Shown piece after piece: positions 17,541-27,080 of a DNA stretch of 64,000 nt; within the stretch, counting starts at the first letter, position 1; each line of letters begins with the position of its first letter. The translations under genes were made by a program, and so were the position numbers. This stretch comes from an uncultured Hungatella sp. (lineage in GTDB: Bacteria; Bacillota; Clostridia; Lachnospirales; Lachnospiraceae), in contig CAJUPQ010000005.1 of assembly GCA_910588505.1 (NCBI GenBank), positions 1 to 64,000 of the forward strand, given 5' to 3'. A model generated the notes under the pieces. The model was not told where the DNA came from. It worked only from the letters and a program-made list of their open reading frames with translations, and did not search any database.

Positions 17541-18491
17541 ATGAGGATCGTATTTATGGGAACGCCGGATTTTTCCGTGCCGGTGCTTGACGCCCTTATA
17601 GAGGCAGGCCATGAGATCGCGGGCGTGGTGACCCAGCCGGATAAGCCGAAGGGCAGAGGAAAGGCAGTGGCCATGACCCCGGTAAAGGAGAAGGCCCTGG
17701 AGCATGGCCTTTCGGTGTATCAGCCCTTGAAGGTGCGGACCCCTGAGTTTGTCCAGGTCCTTAGGGAGCTGAAGCCGGATGTGATGGTGGTGGTGGCCTT
17801 TGGCCAGATTCTGACAAAGGAAGTGCTGGATATCCCGCCTCTGGGGTGCGTCAATGTCCACGCGTCCCTGCTCCCCAAGTACCGGGGGGCGGCGCCGATC
17901 CAGTGGGCGGTTATTGACGGTGAGAAGGAGACCGGGGTTACCACCATGATGATGGATGAGGGCATTGACACAGGGGATATGCTGGAAAAGGAGATCGTAC
18001 CCATTGAGGATGAGGAGACCGGGGACAGTCTCCACGACAAGCTGATGGCGGCAGGGGCCAGGCTCATTGTGTCAACCCTGAAAAAGATCCAGGACGGCAC
18101 CATAGAGCGGACGCCTCAAACCGATGAGGAGACCTGCTATGCCAGGATGCTGAAAAAGGATATGGGGGATGTTGACTGGAGCCTGGACGCCCATGCGATC
18201 GAGCGGCTGGTGAGAGGCTTAAATTCCTGGCCCGGGACCTACACAAAATGGAATGGAAAGACTGTGAAAATCTGGAAGGCAAAAGCAGTGGACCGGGAGT
18301 ATGAGGGAGCCTTGGGCGAGGCAGTCTATGTAGATAAGGAGACGATCCTGGTAAAGACCGGGAAAGGGTGTCTGTCTCTTCTGGAGCTGCAGCCTGAGGG
18401 CAAGAAGAGGATGGCGGCAGACGCCTTTTTGCGGGGATATCCGGTGGATTTGCACACCGTATTTCAGAGTCAGAAGGAAAGGAACGTGTAG
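17541..18491 (+). CDS. fmt: Methionyl-tRNA formyltransferase
   Basis: The 316-residue enzyme transfers a formyl group from 10-formyl-THF to Met-tRNA(fMet). The N-terminal GART-fold domain starts MRIVFMGTPDFS and includes the folate-binding SLLPKYRGAAPIQ motif. The C-terminal domain contains GLNSWPGTYT. The ATG immediately follows the def stop with no gap, and the ribosome site (GAGGAC) lies inside def. Confidence 0.97.
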   Translation: MRIVFMGTPDFSVPVLDALIEAGHEIAGVVTQPDKPKGRGKAVAMTPVKEKALEHGLSVYQPLKVRTPEFVQVLRELKPDVMVVVAFGQILTKEVLDIPPLGCVNVHASLLPKYRGAAPIQWAVIDGEKETGVTTMMMDEGIDTGDMLEKEIVPIEDEETGDSLHDKLMAAGARLIVSTLKKIQDGTIERTPQTDEETCYARMLKKDMGDVDWSLDAHAIERLVRGLNSWPGTYTKWNGKTVKIWKAKAVDREYEGALGEAVYVDKETILVKTGKGCLSLLELQPEGKKRMAADAFLRGYPVDLHTVFQSQKERNV

Positions 18492-18507
18492 AAAGGAGCT
18501 GACGCGT

Positions 18508-19230
18508 ATGTATGGCGGTTATTACAGGTACGGGATGGGGTTTTTTGATCCTACCATGATATTGCTTGTTATCGGTACTTTGCTGTCTTTGGCGGCGTCG
18601 TCTATGGTAAACAGTACGTTTGCCAGATATTCGAAGGTCCGCAGCATGACAGGGATGACCGGGGAGGAGGCGGCCAGGCGGCTTTTGAACTCCCAGGGCA
18701 TCTATGACGTGACGGTCAGGCCTGTGGCGGGGAATCTGACAGATCACTATGACCCCAGAACCAGGACGGTGAATCTGTCGGAGAGCGTGTACCGGTCCGC
18801 CTCGGTGGCGTCCCTGGGGGTGGCGGCCCACGAGTGCGGCCACGCCATACAGGACAATGTAGGGTATGTGCCTCTTCGGATGCGCGCGGCTTTTGTGCCC
18901 GTGGCCAATTTTGGCAGCAGGTTATCCTGGCCCCTGATCCTGGTGGGGCTTCTTATGGGCGGCACCAATATGCTGACCCGCATCGGGATCTGGATGTTCG
19001 CTGCTGTGGTGCTGTTTCAGCTGATCACCCTTCCGGTGGAGATCAACGCCTCCAGGCGGGCGGTGCGGCTTTTGGACCAGCTGGGGATCTTAAGCGGTCA
19101 GGAGGTAGGGCAGACAAGGAGCGTGCTTGGTGCTGCGGCCCTGACCTATGTGGCGGCTGCCGCGGCGTCCATCTTACAGCTTTTGCGTCTGGTGATCTTG
19201 TTTGGAGGCAACAGGCGGCGGGATGACTAA
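18508..19230 (+). CDS. yugP: YugP-type zinc membrane metallopeptidase
   Basis: The 240-residue protein has an N-terminal membrane helix, a HECGHAIQ zinc-protease motif near residue 110, and further hydrophobic helices at about 135-150, 155-175 and the C terminus. It matches the zinc metallopeptidase family PF04298 found next to def/fmt/rsmB in many Clostridia. Its target is unknown; a role in membrane protein quality control is only a guess. AAAGGAG precedes the start by about 10 nt. Confidence 0.9.
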   Translation: MYGGYYRYGMGFFDPTMILLVIGTLLSLAASSMVNSTFARYSKVRSMTGMTGEEAARRLLNSQGIYDVTVRPVAGNLTDHYDPRTRTVNLSESVYRSASVASLGVAAHECGHAIQDNVGYVPLRMRAAFVPVANFGSRLSWPLILVGLLMGGTNMLTRIGIWMFAAVVLFQLITLPVEINASRRAVRLLDQLGILSGQEVGQTRSVLGAAALTYVAAAAASILQLLRLVILFGGNRRRDD

Positions 19231-19249
19231 GGGTGGAGAGAAAAATAAG

Positions 19250-20569
19250 ATGAACGCCAGAGAGCTGACTCTGGACATTCTTCTGGAGATCGTGGAGCGG
19301 GGCGGGCTGAGCCACGTGGTTTTGACCCAGGCCCTGTCCAAGTATCAGTACCTGGAAAAACAGGACCGGGCATTTATCACCAGGGTCACCGAGGGGACTC
19401 TGGAGTATCTGATCCAGATCGACGACGTGATCGAGCGGTATTCCAGCGTGAAGCTTTCCGGAATGAAGCCTGTGATCCGTACGCTGCTTCGGATGTCCGT
19501 GTACCAGATCCTGTATATGGACAGGATCCCTGACAGCGCGGTGTGCAACGAGGCGGTGAAACTGGCCGCGAAGCGGCGCTTTTTTGGGCTTAAAGGGTTT
19601 GTCAACGGGGTGCTTCGCGCCATTTCCAGGGAAAAGGGGCGTCTGACATTTCCCGATGAAAGTGTCCGCTATTCCATCCCCCGGTGGATTTACGATATGT
19701 GGATGGAAGAGTATCCCCAGGAGACTGTGAGAGGGATGCTTCAGGCGTTTTTGGAGAAACGCCGTCTTTGCGTCCGCTGCCGGGGAAGCAAATCGGACCC
19801 AGGGCAGATCCGGGACAGTTTAAGCCGGCAGGGCGTTGTGGTGGAAGACAGCGGGTATGGGGATGACATCGTGTTTTTGGACCGTGTGGATTATCTGGAG
19901 AAGCTGGAGGCTTTTCAGAAGGGATGGATCCAAATCCAGGATCTAAGCTCCGCCATGGCGGTCAGGGCGGCAGGCCCCAGGAAGGGATGGCGCTGCATTG
20001 ACGTCTGCGGGGCTCCGGGGGGAAAGAGCCTTTACCTGGCAGACCTTCTTGAGGGCACAGGCATGGTGGAGGTGCGGGATATCAGCCAGCGCAAGGCGGA
20101 TCTCATCCAGGAGAATGTCAGACGGCTGGGGTATGCCAATGTAAAGGTCAGAGTTATGGACGCCCTCTGTGAAGATGAGCAGTCTGTGGAGACGGCGGAT
20201 CTGGTGCTGGCAGATCTGCCCTGTTCCGGCCTTGGGGTCCTGGGGCGCAAGCCGGATATTAAGCTGCGGGCGACGCGGGAGTCCATGGAGGCTCTGGCAG
20301 GACTTCAGAGGGACATTTTGTCCGTGGTGTGGCGGTATGTGAAGCCGGGAGGGATCCTGGTGTACAGCACCTGCACCATAAGCAGAAGAGAAAATGAGGA
20401 AAACAGGGCCTGGTTTTTGAAACAGTTTCCCTTTGAGCCTGTACACATCCAGGGAAGGCTGGGAGAGCGGATCAGGGAGGAGACCTTAAAGCAGGGATAC
20501 GTCCAGCTTTTGCCGGGGGTCCACCCCTGCGACGGGTTTTTCCTGGCAGTGTTCAGGCGGAGAGAGTGA
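19250..20569 (+). CDS. rsmB: 16S rRNA m5C967 methyltransferase RsmB
   Basis: This protein of about 439 residues has the N-terminal NusB-like RNA-binding domain (LTLDILLEIVERGG to ISREKG) and a SAM methyltransferase domain. The latter shows DVCGAPGGKS, the catalytic DLPCSGLG cysteine and the second STCTISRRENE cysteine. It methylates C967 of 16S rRNA in known homologues. I place the start at ATG 19250 (GGAGAG 10 nt upstream) because earlier in-frame starts at 19202 and 19223 lie inside yugP without a good ribosome site. It overlaps the extended rlmN frame by only a few bases. Confidence 0.95.
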   Translation: MNARELTLDILLEIVERGGLSHVVLTQALSKYQYLEKQDRAFITRVTEGTLEYLIQIDDVIERYSSVKLSGMKPVIRTLLRMSVYQILYMDRIPDSAVCNEAVKLAAKRRFFGLKGFVNGVLRAISREKGRLTFPDESVRYSIPRWIYDMWMEEYPQETVRGMLQAFLEKRRLCVRCRGSKSDPGQIRDSLSRQGVVVEDSGYGDDIVFLDRVDYLEKLEAFQKGWIQIQDLSSAMAVRAAGPRKGWRCIDVCGAPGGKSLYLADLLEGTGMVEVRDISQRKADLIQENVRRLGYANVKVRVMDALCEDEQSVETADLVLADLPCSGLGVLGRKPDIKLRATRESMEALAGLQRDILSVVWRYVKPGGILVYSTCTISRRENEENRAWFLKQFPFEPVHIQGRLGERIREETLKQGYVQLLPGVHPCDGFFLAVFRRRE

Positions 20570-20571
20570 CG

Positions 20572-21657
20572 ATGATGGAAGAGAAGAGAGATATAAAATC
20601 CCTGTCTTTGGAAGAACTGGAGGAAGAGCTGACCGGGAAGGGGCTTAAGGCCTTTCGGGCCAGGCAGGTCTTTCAGTGGATCCACGAAAAGACGGCGGAT
20701 TCTTTTGAGGACATGACCAACCTGTCAAGGGATCTGCGGCAGCAGCTTTCTAAGGAGTATGACCTGGTGACTCTGACCACAGAGGATGTGAGGATTTCGA
20801 AGATAGACGGTACCAGGAAATACCTGTTTGGTCTGGATGACGGCCATGTGATCGAGAGCGTGTGGATGAAATATAAACACGGCAATTCCGTGTGCGTATC
20901 CTCCCAGGTGGGATGCCGTATGGGGTGCCGTTTCTGCGCATCCACCCTGGACGGACTGGTGCGCAGTCTGCGGCCTTCGGAGATGGCGGACCAGATCTAC
21001 CAAATCCAGAAGGACACCGGGGAGCGGGTGAGCCATGTGGTGGTTATGGGCTCCGGGGAGCCTCTGGACAACTACGACAATCTTGTAAAGTTTATCAGGC
21101 TGATCTGTCACGAGAAGGGCCAAAACATCAGCCAGAGAAATATCACGGTGTCCACCTGCGGCATTGTGCCGGGCATTGAACGGCTTACCGGGGAGGGGCT
21201 CCCCGTCACCCTGGCCCTGTCCCTTCACGCCCCAAATGACCAGGTAAGGAGAGAGCTGATGCCTGTGGCCAACCGGTACGGCCTTTCGGAGGTCCTTTTG
21301 GCCTGCCGCGGTTATTTTCTGAAGACCGGCAGGCGTCTGACCTTTGAGTACAGCCTGGTAAAGGGAGTCAATGATGATCTTAGTCATGCCAGAGCCCTGG
21401 CAAAGCTTTTGAAGGACCAGCAGGGCCATGTGAACCTGATTCCTGTAAACCCCATTAAGGAGCGGGACTATGTCCAGTCCGGCAGCAAGGCTGTGGAGGA
21501 GTTTAAGCATTGTCTGGAAAAAAGCGGGATCAACGTTACGGTCAGGAGAGAGATGGGGCGGGACATCAGCGGGGCCTGCGGGCAGCTGCGGAGAAGGTTT
21601 ATGGAAGCCGCGACAAAAGGGAGGATTGATGAAAATGAGAGCCTATGGGATGACTGA
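20572..21657 (+). CDS. rlmN: 23S rRNA/tRNA m2A methyltransferase RlmN (radical SAM)
   Basis: This radical-SAM enzyme of about 361 residues makes 2-methyladenosine at A2503 of 23S rRNA and A37 of some tRNAs. It has the C-x3-C-x2-C cluster site (GCRMGCRFCAST), VVMGSGEP for SAM binding, STCGIVPGI and the C-terminal GRDISGACGQLR whose Cys forms the covalent intermediate. Length is normal. Starts at GTG 20566, ATG 20572 or ATG 20575 are possible; GGAGAGAG lies just upstream. The end overlaps prpC by 29 nt. Confidence 0.96.
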   Translation: MMEEKRDIKSLSLEELEEELTGKGLKAFRARQVFQWIHEKTADSFEDMTNLSRDLRQQLSKEYDLVTLTTEDVRISKIDGTRKYLFGLDDGHVIESVWMKYKHGNSVCVSSQVGCRMGCRFCASTLDGLVRSLRPSEMADQIYQIQKDTGERVSHVVVMGSGEPLDNYDNLVKFIRLICHEKGQNISQRNITVSTCGIVPGIERLTGEGLPVTLALSLHAPNDQVRRELMPVANRYGLSEVLLACRGYFLKTGRRLTFEYSLVKGVNDDLSHARALAKLLKDQQGHVNLIPVNPIKERDYVQSGSKAVEEFKHCLEKSGINVTVRREMGRDISGACGQLRRRFMEAATKGRIDENESLWDD

Positions 21658-22381
21658 TGTGGGGATGGTCAGGGACCGCAATCAGGACTATATTTACTGT
21701 TCATCAGATCCTGTGGGGGGCTTGGACAATCTGTTTCTGGTGGCCGACGGAATGGGAGGCCACAGGGCTGGGGATTACGCGTCCCGCTTTCTGGTGGAAG
21801 GTCTGGCCGCCTACGCGGGCCGGCGCGAGGACGGCACGGCGGTCCAGGTGATACAGGAGGGGCTCCGCCAGATTAACGGCAAACTCTATGAGGCCTCCCT
21901 GAAAAACAGCACCCTCCACGGCATGGGAACTACCCTTGTGGCTGCGTCTGTTGAGGGGAATACCCTGTACGCGGCCAATGTAGGGGACAGCAGGCTCTAT
22001 CTGTTCAGGGATAAACGTCTGTTCCAGATTACCAGGGACCACTCCTATGTGGAGGAGCTGGTGGCACTGGGGCAGATGGAGAGAAACAGCAGGGATTATC
22101 AGCGCAAGAAAAACATTATCACCAGAGCCATTGGGGTGGCAGAACATGTGGAGGCGGATTTTTTTGAGGAGGAGCTTCTCCCTGAGGATCTGATCCTCAT
22201 GTGTTCTGACGGGCTTTGCAATATGCTTGAGGATGAGGAGACGGCGGCCGTTCTGGGACAGAGAGGTTCTCTGAAACAGAAGACAGAGCGGCTGATCAGT
22301 CAGGCCAATGACCGGGGAGGTTACGACAATATTGCGGTGATCGTCATAGACCCGCAGATAGGCGAGGTGGGTTCATGCTGA
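21629..22381 (+). CDS. prpC: PP2C-type Ser/Thr phosphatase (Stp/PrpC)
   Basis: The 250-residue protein carries all the PP2C metal and catalytic motifs: VRDRNQD near the N terminus, ADGMGGHRAGDYAS, NVGDSRLYLF, MCSDGL and DNIAVIVI. It dephosphorylates targets of the adjacent PASTA kinase, and the pair is conserved across Firmicutes. The frame is open further upstream, but ATG 21629 (or 21635) after AAAGGGAGG is the sensible start. It overlaps rlmN by 29 nt and prkC by 7 nt, indicating tight translational coupling. Confidence 0.96.
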   Translation: MKMRAYGMTDVGMVRDRNQDYIYCSSDPVGGLDNLFLVADGMGGHRAGDYASRFLVEGLAAYAGRREDGTAVQVIQEGLRQINGKLYEASLKNSTLHGMGTTLVAASVEGNTLYAANVGDSRLYLFRDKRLFQITRDHSYVEELVALGQMERNSRDYQRKKNIITRAIGVAEHVEADFFEEELLPEDLILMCSDGLCNMLEDEETAAVLGQRGSLKQKTERLISQANDRGGYDNIAVIVIDPQIGEVGSC

Positions 22382-24822
22382 GAACAGGGATTTATTTACA
22401 GGGTCGGTATGAAATATTAGGGCTGATCGGTTCAGGCGGAATGTCGGATGTGTACAGGGCAAAGTGCCATAAGCTCAACCGCCTGGTGGCGATCAAGGTG
22501 TTAAAAGAGGAGTTCAGCAATGAGGACGGGTTTGTGGACAAGTTTCAGATGGAGGCCCAGGCAGCGGCCAGGCTGTCCCACCCAAACATTGTCAATGTGT
22601 ACGACGTTGTGGATGAGGGAAGCATCCACTATATTGTCATGGAGCTGATCGAAGGGATCACCTTAAAAAGCTACATTGGAAAAAAAGGATTTCTGGACGT
22701 GAAGGAGGCCGTGGGGATCGCCATTCAGGTGGCTCAAGGCATCGGAGCCGCTCACGAACAGAATATTGTACATAGAGATATCAAGCCCCAGAACATGCTT
22801 ATTTCCAAGGACGGAAAGGTGAAGGTGGCGGATTTCGGTATTGCCAGGGCAGCGTCCACCCAGACCATGACCTCAGAGGCCATGGGGTCTGTACACTACA
22901 TGGCGCCGGAACAGGCCAGAGGCGGGTACAGCGACACCCGCAGCGATATCTATTCCCTGGGTATCACCATCTTTGAGATGGTCACGGGACGGCTTCCCTT
23001 TGAGGGGGAGAGCACAGTGGCGGTTGCCCTGGCTCAGCTCCAGGAGCCCATCTCCAGGCCGACCTATTTTAACCCGGAGATACCGGTGAGCCTGGAGGGC
23101 GTCATCTTAAAGTGTACGGAGAAAAAGCCGGAGTACCGCTACAGCCAGATCTCGGAGGTGATCGCGGACCTTCGGCGGGTTTTGGTGTACCCGGACGAGG
23201 ATTTTGTCCAGCTGGCCCCGGAGGTGGATATGGAAGCCGGGACTGTGATCCTGCGCAAGGAGGAGCTGGAGGAGATCAAGCGCGGGGCGGATAGTTTAAG
23301 GGACTGGGAGGATGATCGGTCTGGGGAACCCAGGGCAGGCGCGGGGAACTGGGAGGAGCCTGTTTTGGATGAGAACGGCCAGGACTGGGAGGATGACCGG
23401 GACTGGAACGGCCAGGACCTGCGCCAGGCCGGAGGGTACCGGGACCGGGAGTACCGGAGAGACCGGGAGGCGGCAGAGGAGCGGCCGGGTGTGAGAAACT
23501 GGGACCGTGAGCCCGGGGAGGAGCGACCCGGCGCCAGAAACTGGGACCGTGAGCCTGGGGAGGAGCGGTCAGGCGCCAGAAACTGGGACCGTGAGCCTGG
23601 GGAGGAACGATCGGCTGTCAGGGACTGGGAGTGGGAGGAGGATGAGGACTGGCCCCAGGACCACCACAGAAATCAGGCAAGAGCCCAGGGACGGGGGCAG
23701 AACCAGGGGAGAAGATCTTCCGGCGGGGACCATGTGTCCGGCGGTTTTGAGAAACTTCTGGCTGCTCTGGGCGTACTGGCTGCTGTCATCATTGTCATTA
23801 TCCTGGTGGTGGTGTTTGCCAGGCTGGGAGGTCTGTTTAAATTCGGTTCCGGAGGGACGGAGACAGAGATCCAGACCGAGACTGTGGCTCCCACGGAATC
23901 CCTCAATGACATGGAGGTTCCGGCTCCGGATGTTTTAGGGCTGCCGGTGGATCTGGCCGAGGCCAAGTTAAAGGAGAGCACGCTGATCTTAAAGGTCAGC
24001 GGGTATGAGGATTCCGATACTGTGGACAAGGGCTGCGTCATCTCCCAGCAGGTTCCGGAGGGGACGATTGTGAAGAAATATACAGCGGTGAACGTGGTGG
24101 TGAGCAATGGCAGCGACCTGGTAAAGGTGTCGGAGATGTCTCTGGACGGCATGACCGGGGAGGCGGCAAGGCTTCTTCTGGAGCAGAACAAGCTGGTGGT
24201 TCAGGAGAAACCGGAGTATCACGACACGGTGGCCGAGGGATCGGTGATCCGGGTTGAGCCCCACCAGGCAAGGCCGGGGGAGACGGTGACTTTGTACATC
24301 AGCGCCGGGCCGGCCTCCGCCATGAGGATTGTGCCTGCCATTGACGGGCTGTTTGAGGAGGACGCCGTGGGGACTCTGGCGGCTGCCGGGCTGGAACCTG
24401 GAGATGTGTCCGAGGAGTACAGCGACACTTTGGAGATTGGGTATGTGATCCGCCAGGGCATCGCGCCGGAGACTCAGGTAAAGGAGGGTACAGCCGTTCC
24501 CTATACGGTGAGCCTGGGGCCGGAGGAGAGGCGGTATGTGACCTCCATCAACGAGCACTATAACCTGGGGGGAAGCATCGGCCCCGGGGCTGTGGCCGCG
24601 GATGTGCGGGTCATGATCCGGCTGAAACAGGTGGTTAACGGTCAGGTGGTATACCAGACGCTTATGGACACCATGGTCTACAACGGAACCGAGGATGTCC
24701 CCATCAGTTTTTCGGAGATCGAGGGGGAACCGGGCGTAAGCAGCGGCGAGGTGGAGGTAGTCAACGCGGACACGGATCAGGTGCTGGCTATTTATCCGGT
24801 GACGTTTACCCAGACCCATTAA
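22375..24822 (+). CDS. prkC: PASTA-domain Ser/Thr protein kinase (PrkC/StkP)
   Basis: The 815-residue membrane kinase senses peptidoglycan fragments in known homologues and controls growth, cell wall synthesis and germination. The kinase domain (1-275) has GSGGMSDVY, Lys41, HRDIKPQN at 133 and DFG at 153. A charged linker (about 280-455) contains a 14-residue tandem repeat. One transmembrane helix lies at 460-483, followed by about three PASTA domains (512-718) and a C-terminal beta-type domain not always found in the family. Overlap with prpC indicates a regulatory pair. Confidence 0.96.
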   Translation: MLRTGIYLQGRYEILGLIGSGGMSDVYRAKCHKLNRLVAIKVLKEEFSNEDGFVDKFQMEAQAAARLSHPNIVNVYDVVDEGSIHYIVMELIEGITLKSYIGKKGFLDVKEAVGIAIQVAQGIGAAHEQNIVHRDIKPQNMLISKDGKVKVADFGIARAASTQTMTSEAMGSVHYMAPEQARGGYSDTRSDIYSLGITIFEMVTGRLPFEGESTVAVALAQLQEPISRPTYFNPEIPVSLEGVILKCTEKKPEYRYSQISEVIADLRRVLVYPDEDFVQLAPEVDMEAGTVILRKEELEEIKRGADSLRDWEDDRSGEPRAGAGNWEEPVLDENGQDWEDDRDWNGQDLRQAGGYRDREYRRDREAAEERPGVRNWDREPGEERPGARNWDREPGEERSGARNWDREPGEERSAVRDWEWEEDEDWPQDHHRNQARAQGRGQNQGRRSSGGDHVSGGFEKLLAALGVLAAVIIVIILVVVFARLGGLFKFGSGGTETEIQTETVAPTESLNDMEVPAPDVLGLPVDLAEAKLKESTLILKVSGYEDSDTVDKGCVISQQVPEGTIVKKYTAVNVVVSNGSDLVKVSEMSLDGMTGEAARLLLEQNKLVVQEKPEYHDTVAEGSVIRVEPHQARPGETVTLYISAGPASAMRIVPAIDGLFEEDAVGTLAAAGLEPGDVSEEYSDTLEIGYVIRQGIAPETQVKEGTAVPYTVSLGPEERRYVTSINEHYNLGGSIGPGAVAADVRVMIRLKQVVNGQVVYQTLMDTMVYNGTEDVPISFSEIEGEPGVSSGEVEVVNADTDQVLAIYPVTFTQTH
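23479..23620 (+). repeat. 42-bp tandem repeats inside prkC
   Basis: Three nearly identical 42-bp units (23479-23520, 23521-23562, 23563-23604) and a degenerate fourth encode the 14-residue motif ERPGARNWDREPGE at residues 369-410. The length is a multiple of three, so slippage would change only linker length between the kinase and the membrane. Confidence 0.9.
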
Positions 24823-24855
24823 GAGTATTTTGACACGGCAAAAAGAGGGGGTTAC

Positions 24856-25734
24856 GTGACAGGAAAGATCATAAAAGGAATTGCGGGCTTTTACTATGTG
24901 TACGGCAGCGACGGCGTGATCTATGAATGCAAGGCAAAGGGTATCTTTCGCAACCGGAATATTAAGCCTTTGGTGGGGGATAATGTGATAGTTACCGTTC
25001 TGGGGCAGGATTCGGGGGAGGGCAGTATTGATGAGATCCTGCCCCGGACAGGGGAGCTGATCCGTCCGGCAGTGGCCAATATAGACCAGGCGCTGGTGGT
25101 GTTTGCCATGGCAGACCCACAGCCTAATTTAAACCTGTTAGACCGGTATCTGGTGCTGATGGAAAAGAGCCATATCCCCGCTGCCATTCTGTTTAACAAG
25201 ACGGATCTGGCGGGGGAGGAGGAAAGGAGCCGATACCGAAGGATCTATGAGGCGGCCGGGTATCCGGTGCTGTTTGCGGCGGCGCGGGAGGGAGGGGGCC
25301 TTGGGGAGATTAGGGCTTACCTGGAGGGCAGGACTACGGCCCTTGCCGGGCCGTCGGGGGTGGGCAAGTCATCCCTGACCAATCTTCTCATGCCTGACGC
25401 CAACATGGAGACCGGAACAGTCAGCGAGAAGATCCGGAGAGGAAGGCACACCACCAGGCACTCGGAGCTGTTTTGCTTAAAGCCCGGCACGTATCTGATG
25501 GATACGCCGGGGTTCAGCTCTGTGTTCGTGTTTGACATGGAGCCAGAGGAGCTGAAAACGTATTTTCCGGAGTTTAGGCCCTATGAGGATTCCTGCAAAT
25601 TTTTGGGGTGCGTCCACATGGGGGAACAGGTCTGCGGGGTGAAGGAGGCGGCAAAGGCAGGCCACATCAGCAGGAGCCGCTACAAGAACTACAGGCTGTT
25701 TTATGAGGAGCTTAAGGAAAAAAGGAGATATTGA
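24856..25734 (+). CDS. rsgA: Ribosome small-subunit GTPase RsgA
   Basis: The 292-residue circularly permuted GTPase helps mature the 30S subunit. An N-terminal OB fold precedes the permuted G motifs: NKTD (G4) comes before GPSGVGKSS (G1) and DTPG (G3). A C-terminal zinc site follows (CKFLGCVHMGEQVC). Start is GTG 24856 after AAAGAGGGGG. It follows prkC by 33 nt and is nearly adjacent to rpe, the usual Firmicutes order. Confidence 0.97.
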   Translation: MTGKIIKGIAGFYYVYGSDGVIYECKAKGIFRNRNIKPLVGDNVIVTVLGQDSGEGSIDEILPRTGELIRPAVANIDQALVVFAMADPQPNLNLLDRYLVLMEKSHIPAAILFNKTDLAGEEERSRYRRIYEAAGYPVLFAAAREGGGLGEIRAYLEGRTTALAGPSGVGKSSLTNLLMPDANMETGTVSEKIRRGRHTTRHSELFCLKPGTYLMDTPGFSSVFVFDMEPEELKTYFPEFRPYEDSCKFLGCVHMGEQVCGVKEAAKAGHISRSRYKNYRLFYEELKEKRRY

Positions 25735-25735
25735 T

Positions 25736-26407
25736 ATGATCGTACTTGCGCCCTCCCTTCTGGGAGCGGATTTTAAACATTTGGAGCAGGACATAAAGGC
25801 TGTGGAGCAGGCCGGGGCAATGTATCTCCACCTGGATGTGATGGACGGGGCCTTTGTGCCCAGCATTTCCTTTGGGATGCCGGTCATAAAGGCGCTGAGA
25901 AGCTGCACGGACATGGTGTTTGACGTACACATGATGGTGGAGGAGCCTGCCAGATACGTGGACGCTGTGAGAGCCTGCGGGGCGGATCTGATCTGCGTCC
26001 ACGCCGAGGCGTGCAAACACCTGGACTCCACGCTGCGGCAGATACGCGCTGCCGGAGCAAAGGCGGGGGTGGCCTTAAACCCGGCCACGCCTCTGTCGGC
26101 AGTGGAGCTTGTGCTGCCAATGGTGGACATGGTGTTGGTGATGTCCGTGAACCCGGGATTCGGGGGACAGCAGTTTATCCCCTACACGGTTGACAAGGTG
26201 AAGGCTCTTCGGCAGAAGCTGGACGAGCTGGGGCTTAACACGGATATCCAGGTGGACGGCGGCGTGACACTGACCAATGCAGAGCAGCTTTTGGAGGCAG
26301 GGGCCAATGTGATCGTGGCCGGCACATCGGTATTTAAAGGGGATGCGGGGGAGAATGTCAGGAAGTTTCTGGATGTTTTCGACCGGTATGAGAGAGGACT
26401 GGAATGA
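25736..26407 (+). CDS. rpe: Ribulose-phosphate 3-epimerase
   Basis: The TIM-barrel enzyme of about 223 residues interconverts ribulose-5-P and xylulose-5-P in the pentose phosphate pathway. Diagnostic sequences are APSLLGADF, HLDVMDGAFVPSISFG, FDVHMMVEEP, MSVNPGFGGQ and QVDGGV, which carry the metal and catalytic residues. ATG 25736 has AAAGGAG 8 nt upstream; an open extension to 25703 lies inside rsgA. It overlaps thiN by ATGA. Confidence 0.97.
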   Translation: MIVLAPSLLGADFKHLEQDIKAVEQAGAMYLHLDVMDGAFVPSISFGMPVIKALRSCTDMVFDVHMMVEEPARYVDAVRACGADLICVHAEACKHLDSTLRQIRAAGAKAGVALNPATPLSAVELVLPMVDMVLVMSVNPGFGGQQFIPYTVDKVKALRQKLDELGLNTDIQVDGGVTLTNAEQLLEAGANVIVAGTSVFKGDAGENVRKFLDVFDRYERGLE

Positions 26408-27066
26408 AGAGCGGGCTTATTATTACCGGTGGAAAGATCGATCTGGCCTTTGCCCGGGATTTTTTGAGGGAGAAAGGGGCTTTGGCGGACTGTGTAGTGT
26501 CCGTGGACGGCGGGCTGGAGGTGACAAAGGCCCTTGGCCTTGTGCCGGACGCCATTGTGGGGGATTTTGACTCGGTACACCAGGAGATCCTTGAGGAGTA
26601 CCGAAAGAACCCGGAGATCCTGTGGGATGTCCACAGGCCGGAGAAGGATGAGACGGACACGGAGCTGGCCATCAACACGGCCATAAAGCTGGGCTGCGCC
26701 CGGCTTATGATCCTGGGGGCTACAGGGGGACGGCTGGACCATGAACTGTCCAACATCCACCTGTTAAAGCTGTGCCTGGACCTGGGGGTAGAGGCGTTTC
26801 TCTACGATGCCTGGAACAAGGTGTATCTTCTGGATGGGGGAAAGCGCTTTGTAAGAGGGGAGACGTACGGAACGTACGTCTCCTTTATTCCTCTGACCGA
26901 GCGGGTGAGAGGGATCACTCTGAGAGGGTTTAAGTATCCGCTGACCGGTAAGGATCTTACTGTGGGCGTGGAGGCGGGGCTGTGCGTCAGCAATGAGGTG
27001 AAGGAGGAGGAGGCTTTTATAAGCTTTGAGAGCGGGATCTTGATTTGTGTGGAGTCCAGGGATTGA
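26404..27066 (+). CDS. thiN: Thiamine pyrophosphokinase
   Basis: The 220-residue enzyme makes thiamine diphosphate from thiamine and ATP. It shows SVDGGLEVTKALGLVPD, VGDFDSV, HRPEKDETDTELA (metal/ATP site) and GATGGRLDHELSN, all typical of the ThiN family. It begins with an ATGA overlap with rpe, the common Firmicutes arrangement. It is the last gene of the long housekeeping run. Confidence 0.96.
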   Translation: MKSGLIITGGKIDLAFARDFLREKGALADCVVSVDGGLEVTKALGLVPDAIVGDFDSVHQEILEEYRKNPEILWDVHRPEKDETDTELAINTAIKLGCARLMILGATGGRLDHELSNIHLLKLCLDLGVEAFLYDAWNKVYLLDGGKRFVRGETYGTYVSFIPLTERVRGITLRGFKYPLTGKDLTVGVEAGLCVSNEVKEEEAFISFESGILICVESRD

Positions 27067-27080
27067 AAGGGGTAGAAGCT

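Noticed and set aside
23479..23620. CRISPR-like regular repeats
   Set aside because: Repeats are contiguous with no spacers and lie in frame within prkC.
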